Positions 62,373 through 64,000 of a stretch of DNA of 64,000 nt are shown piece by piece. The notes under the pieces were generated by a model. That model searched no databases. It saw only the letters and a list, made by a program, of their open reading frames with translations, and was not told where the DNA came from. Location: NCBI GenBank assembly GCA_039180025.1, contig JBCDDZ010000010.1, positions 1 to 64,000 on the forward strand. The letters run 5' to 3'. Numbering within the stretch: the stretch's first letter is position 1; each line of letters starts with the position of its first letter. This stretch comes from Algisphaera sp039180025. GTDB lineage: Bacteria > Planctomycetota > Phycisphaerae > Phycisphaerales > Phycisphaeraceae. Made by a program: the position numbers and the translations under genes.

Positions 62373-63131
62373 TTACCGGTGGCAGGTCGAGCACGCCTGC
62401 ATGTAGGCGGCATTATGGACGTTGTATTGTTCTTTGATCCGGGTGCCGACGAGCAGCTGCGCGGCGTCTTCGTCGCCCGCTTTGATCGCCCCGGCCTTAA
62501 TCGCCGCGATGACTTCCGCGTCGTCGAGCGGGGTCCAAGCGAGGTTGGTCACCTCGCTGGGCGGACGCAGGTGCTTTTCGGGCTCGCGGTGGCAGTCGAT
62601 ACACCAACCCATCGAGAGGTTTTCGGCCTGGTACACCCCTTCTTCCCCCATCCGATCGACCCGGCCGTGACACGAAACACAGCTGACGCCCTTGGTGACG
62701 TGGGCCGCATGATTGAAGTAAGCGTAATCGGCCAGGTCGTGGACTTTGATCCACTCCACCGGCTGACCGGTTTCATAGGCCGCGTACAGCGCCTGGAGCT
62801 TGGGGCTGTTTTTCTTGACCCCGGCCGCGGCCCCGGGGTTGTGGCAGGCGATACAGGTCTCTACCGGCGGAACCGCCGCGAACGCGGCCTGGTTCACTGT
62901 CGTATGGCAATACGTACAGTCGAGTCCCAGTTGCCCGACGTGGAGTTCGTGGCTGTACGGAATCGGCTGCTCGGGCTGATAACCCTTGTTGAGCGTGTTG
63001 GGATTCAGCCCCAGCCCCACGACCGCGGGCACGTAGAGGCCGCCGCCCAGTGCTCCGATCAGCATGAGAGGCAACAAGTAATTGGCCCACCGCGGAAAAA
63101 CAAATTTGCCTGGCGTATCGTGGTCGTTCAA
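62373..63131 (-). CDS. actA: Alternative complex III pentahaem cytochrome c ActA
   Basis: Open to 63314, but the best start is TTG 63131 (LNDHDTPGKFVF) with GAGG about ten bases upstream, giving some 252 residues. A membrane anchor (WANYLLPLMLIGALGGGLYV) is followed by five haem c motifs: CTYCH, CIACH, CVSCH, CIDCH and CSTCH. This is the number and spacing of ActA, the first gene of ACIII operons. It is membrane-attached on the periplasmic side and passes electrons within the complex. A candidate promoter lies about 145 bases upstream. Confidence 0.9.
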   Translation of the reverse strand: MNDHDTPGKFVFPRWANYLLPLMLIGALGGGLYVPAVVGLGLNPNTLNKGYQPEQPIPYSHELHVGQLGLDCTYCHTTVNQAAFAAVPPVETCIACHNPGAAAGVKKNSPKLQALYAAYETGQPVEWIKVHDLADYAYFNHAAHVTKGVSCVSCHGRVDRMGEEGVYQAENLSMGWCIDCHREPEKHLRPPSEVTNLAWTPLDDAEVIAAIKAGAIKAGDEDAAQLLVGTRIKEQYNVHNAAYMQACSTCHR

Positions 63132-63274
63132 GGGTCGAAAAGCCTCAGATCGAGAGAGCGTAGCCGTAGGAACGTTTCGTCCCCATCGTCGGGCCAAGGG
63201 CGGATCAAGCCGCGGCCCGGCAGGTGTGCGAATACCACGTCGCACGGTGTGATGTCTCGCCCCCTCCACGACGC

Positions 63275-63303
63275 AGGTTAACCCGAAAGTCCGGGGATGA
63301 CAA
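63275..63303 (-). promoter_or_regulatory. Candidate promoter of the ACIII-caa3 operon
   Basis: On the minus strand TTGTCA (complement of 63298-63303) and TAACCT (complement of 63275-63280) are 17 bases apart. The gap 63132-63428 also contains a weak G+C hairpin followed by T8 near 63319-63328, which may end the upstream gene. Support is modest. Confidence 0.33.
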
Positions 63304-63428
63304 AGGGGTTGCACATAAAAAAAAGATCGGCGCTTTGGCCCGGTTTTCTTCTTGCGCCTCGCGGCGGGTTCAGCCGGGCACGGCCGCCGGTTTTTTCCCG
63401 GACCCGCCCGACGATAATGGCCTCCAAT

Positions 63429-63833
63429 TCACGCCGGACGCGCCAAAACCAACAGCATCAACATCAACGCCCCCGGCCAGATCGCCGGCGTAACCGACCC
63501 GCCCACCAGCCCCGCCAGAACCGATAACACCACCCCGGCGGTCAATACCCCCCATACCGACATCATCCCGCGCATCCGGTCCGCTCGCGGAGCCGGCGTA
63601 TCCCCATCTCCCGCCGGCCGATCCCGGAAACACGACCCGTAAACCCCCAACGTGGCCGGCACCGCCAGCAACATCCACAATACCGGCACCATGAACCAGG
63701 CTTCCACCCCGCCCGACGCCCGATCTATCCAAGGCAAAACCAACACCATCGACAGCACCGAGGCGAGCACAAATACGGACCAAACCCATATAAACTTGGC
63801 CGTGGCCGGTTTTGCTGCCTGACGGTTATCCAT
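63429..63833 (-). CDS. Small membrane protein of unknown function
   Basis: About 134 residues from ATG 63833 (longer frame to 63971 is weak). It has four hydrophobic segments (FIWVWSVFVLASVLSMVLVL, AWFMVPVLWMLLAVPATLGVY, VWGVLTAGVVLSVLAGLVGG, IWPGALMLMLLVLA) with a charged loop (RDRPAGDGDTPAPRADRMRG) between. No family is recognised. It is upstream of the ACIII operon in the same direction but separated by nearly 300 bases, so it is probably its own unit. Confidence 0.6.
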   Translation of the reverse strand: MDNRQAAKPATAKFIWVWSVFVLASVLSMVLVLPWIDRASGGVEAWFMVPVLWMLLAVPATLGVYGSCFRDRPAGDGDTPAPRADRMRGMMSVWGVLTAGVVLSVLAGLVGGSVTPAIWPGALMLMLLVLARPA

Positions 63834-64000
63834 AATCGTGCGCCCTGCCGCGTTCCGGTCTCGATCGCTTGGCACCAATTGTCCAAGCCATTTCCAGAAC
63901 AAGTCTAATCTGAAGCGGTGTATAGCGTAAACCCGACCTGCTGTGCTGAAGTTCGATATCGGGCGAGTCATTCCTCATAGCTGAAAATACCGACCTCAGA

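Noticed and set aside
63310..63375. A terminator with T8 between the small membrane protein and actA
   Set aside because: The only stem before the T-run is a five-pair stem with a long loop, so it is too weak to list as a feature of its own.

Overview
The window is G+C-rich (roughly two thirds G+C by eye), densely coded bacterial chromosome, most likely from a member of Planctomycetota, class Phycisphaerae. Supporting points are a HYExAFE-family protein (a planctomycete family), a secreted protein with a PEP-CTERM-like tail, a full alternative complex III plus caa3 oxidase operon, a TIGR03790-like domain, and meso-DAP-type peptidoglycan synthesis genes that are not in a normal dcw cluster. 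The taxonomic call is inference; no rRNA is present.

Region by region. 0-2.5 kb: moaD, a HAD phosphatase and a phosphoglucosamine/phosphomannomutase. 2.5-16 kb: one long leftward run of phage-structural genes (portal, scaffold-like protein, SU10/DUF5309-type major capsid protein, then about ten accessory tail/fibre-like proteins, two small membrane proteins and two lipoproteins). No terminase, integrase, maturation protease, tape measure or endolysin is seen. A divergent NifA/NtrC-type sigma-54 activator adjoins its upstream end. 18-23 kb: secreted helical-repeat protein, YlbF-like protein, RNase R and Lgt. 23-26.8 kb: a partial oligopeptide ABC transporter (one permease, one binding lipoprotein) and small proteins. 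26.8-28 kb: a PilZ-receiver-HPt fusion in which both phosphorylation residues appear to be replaced. 28-32.3 kb: murE-murF-mraY. 32.5-35 kb: small membrane and unknown proteins and a PEP-CTERM-like protein. 35.3-39.3 kb: rdgB, a GH57 glucan branching enzyme and a displaced murC. 39.3-42.7 kb: YceI lipoprotein, an NtrC-type response regulator with its kinase, and a small GNAT-like protein. 42.8-45.8 kb: ileS with an unusual insert and a damaged zinc ribbon. 46-47.7 kb: a membrane-anchored FlgG/FlgF-like protein and a HYExAFE protein.

47.9-63.1 kb is one leftward respiratory operon: ActA, ActB, ActC, ActD, ActE, ActF, a small membrane protein, SCO, Cox2 (with fused cytochrome c), Cox1, Cox3, Cox4. 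ActABCDEF should oxidise menaquinol and pass electrons through its cytochromes to the caa3 oxidase, with SCO building the CuA site. Three of the subunits carry His-rich segments.

The least ordinary part is the capsid/tail island at 2.5-16 kb. It encodes a TIGR03790-like (caspase/gingipain-fold-like) protein with a LamG-like N-terminus among fibre-type proteins and lacks the packaging and integration genes expected of a complete prophage. A domesticated particle or a gene-transfer-agent-like element is an inference that needs genome-wide checking.
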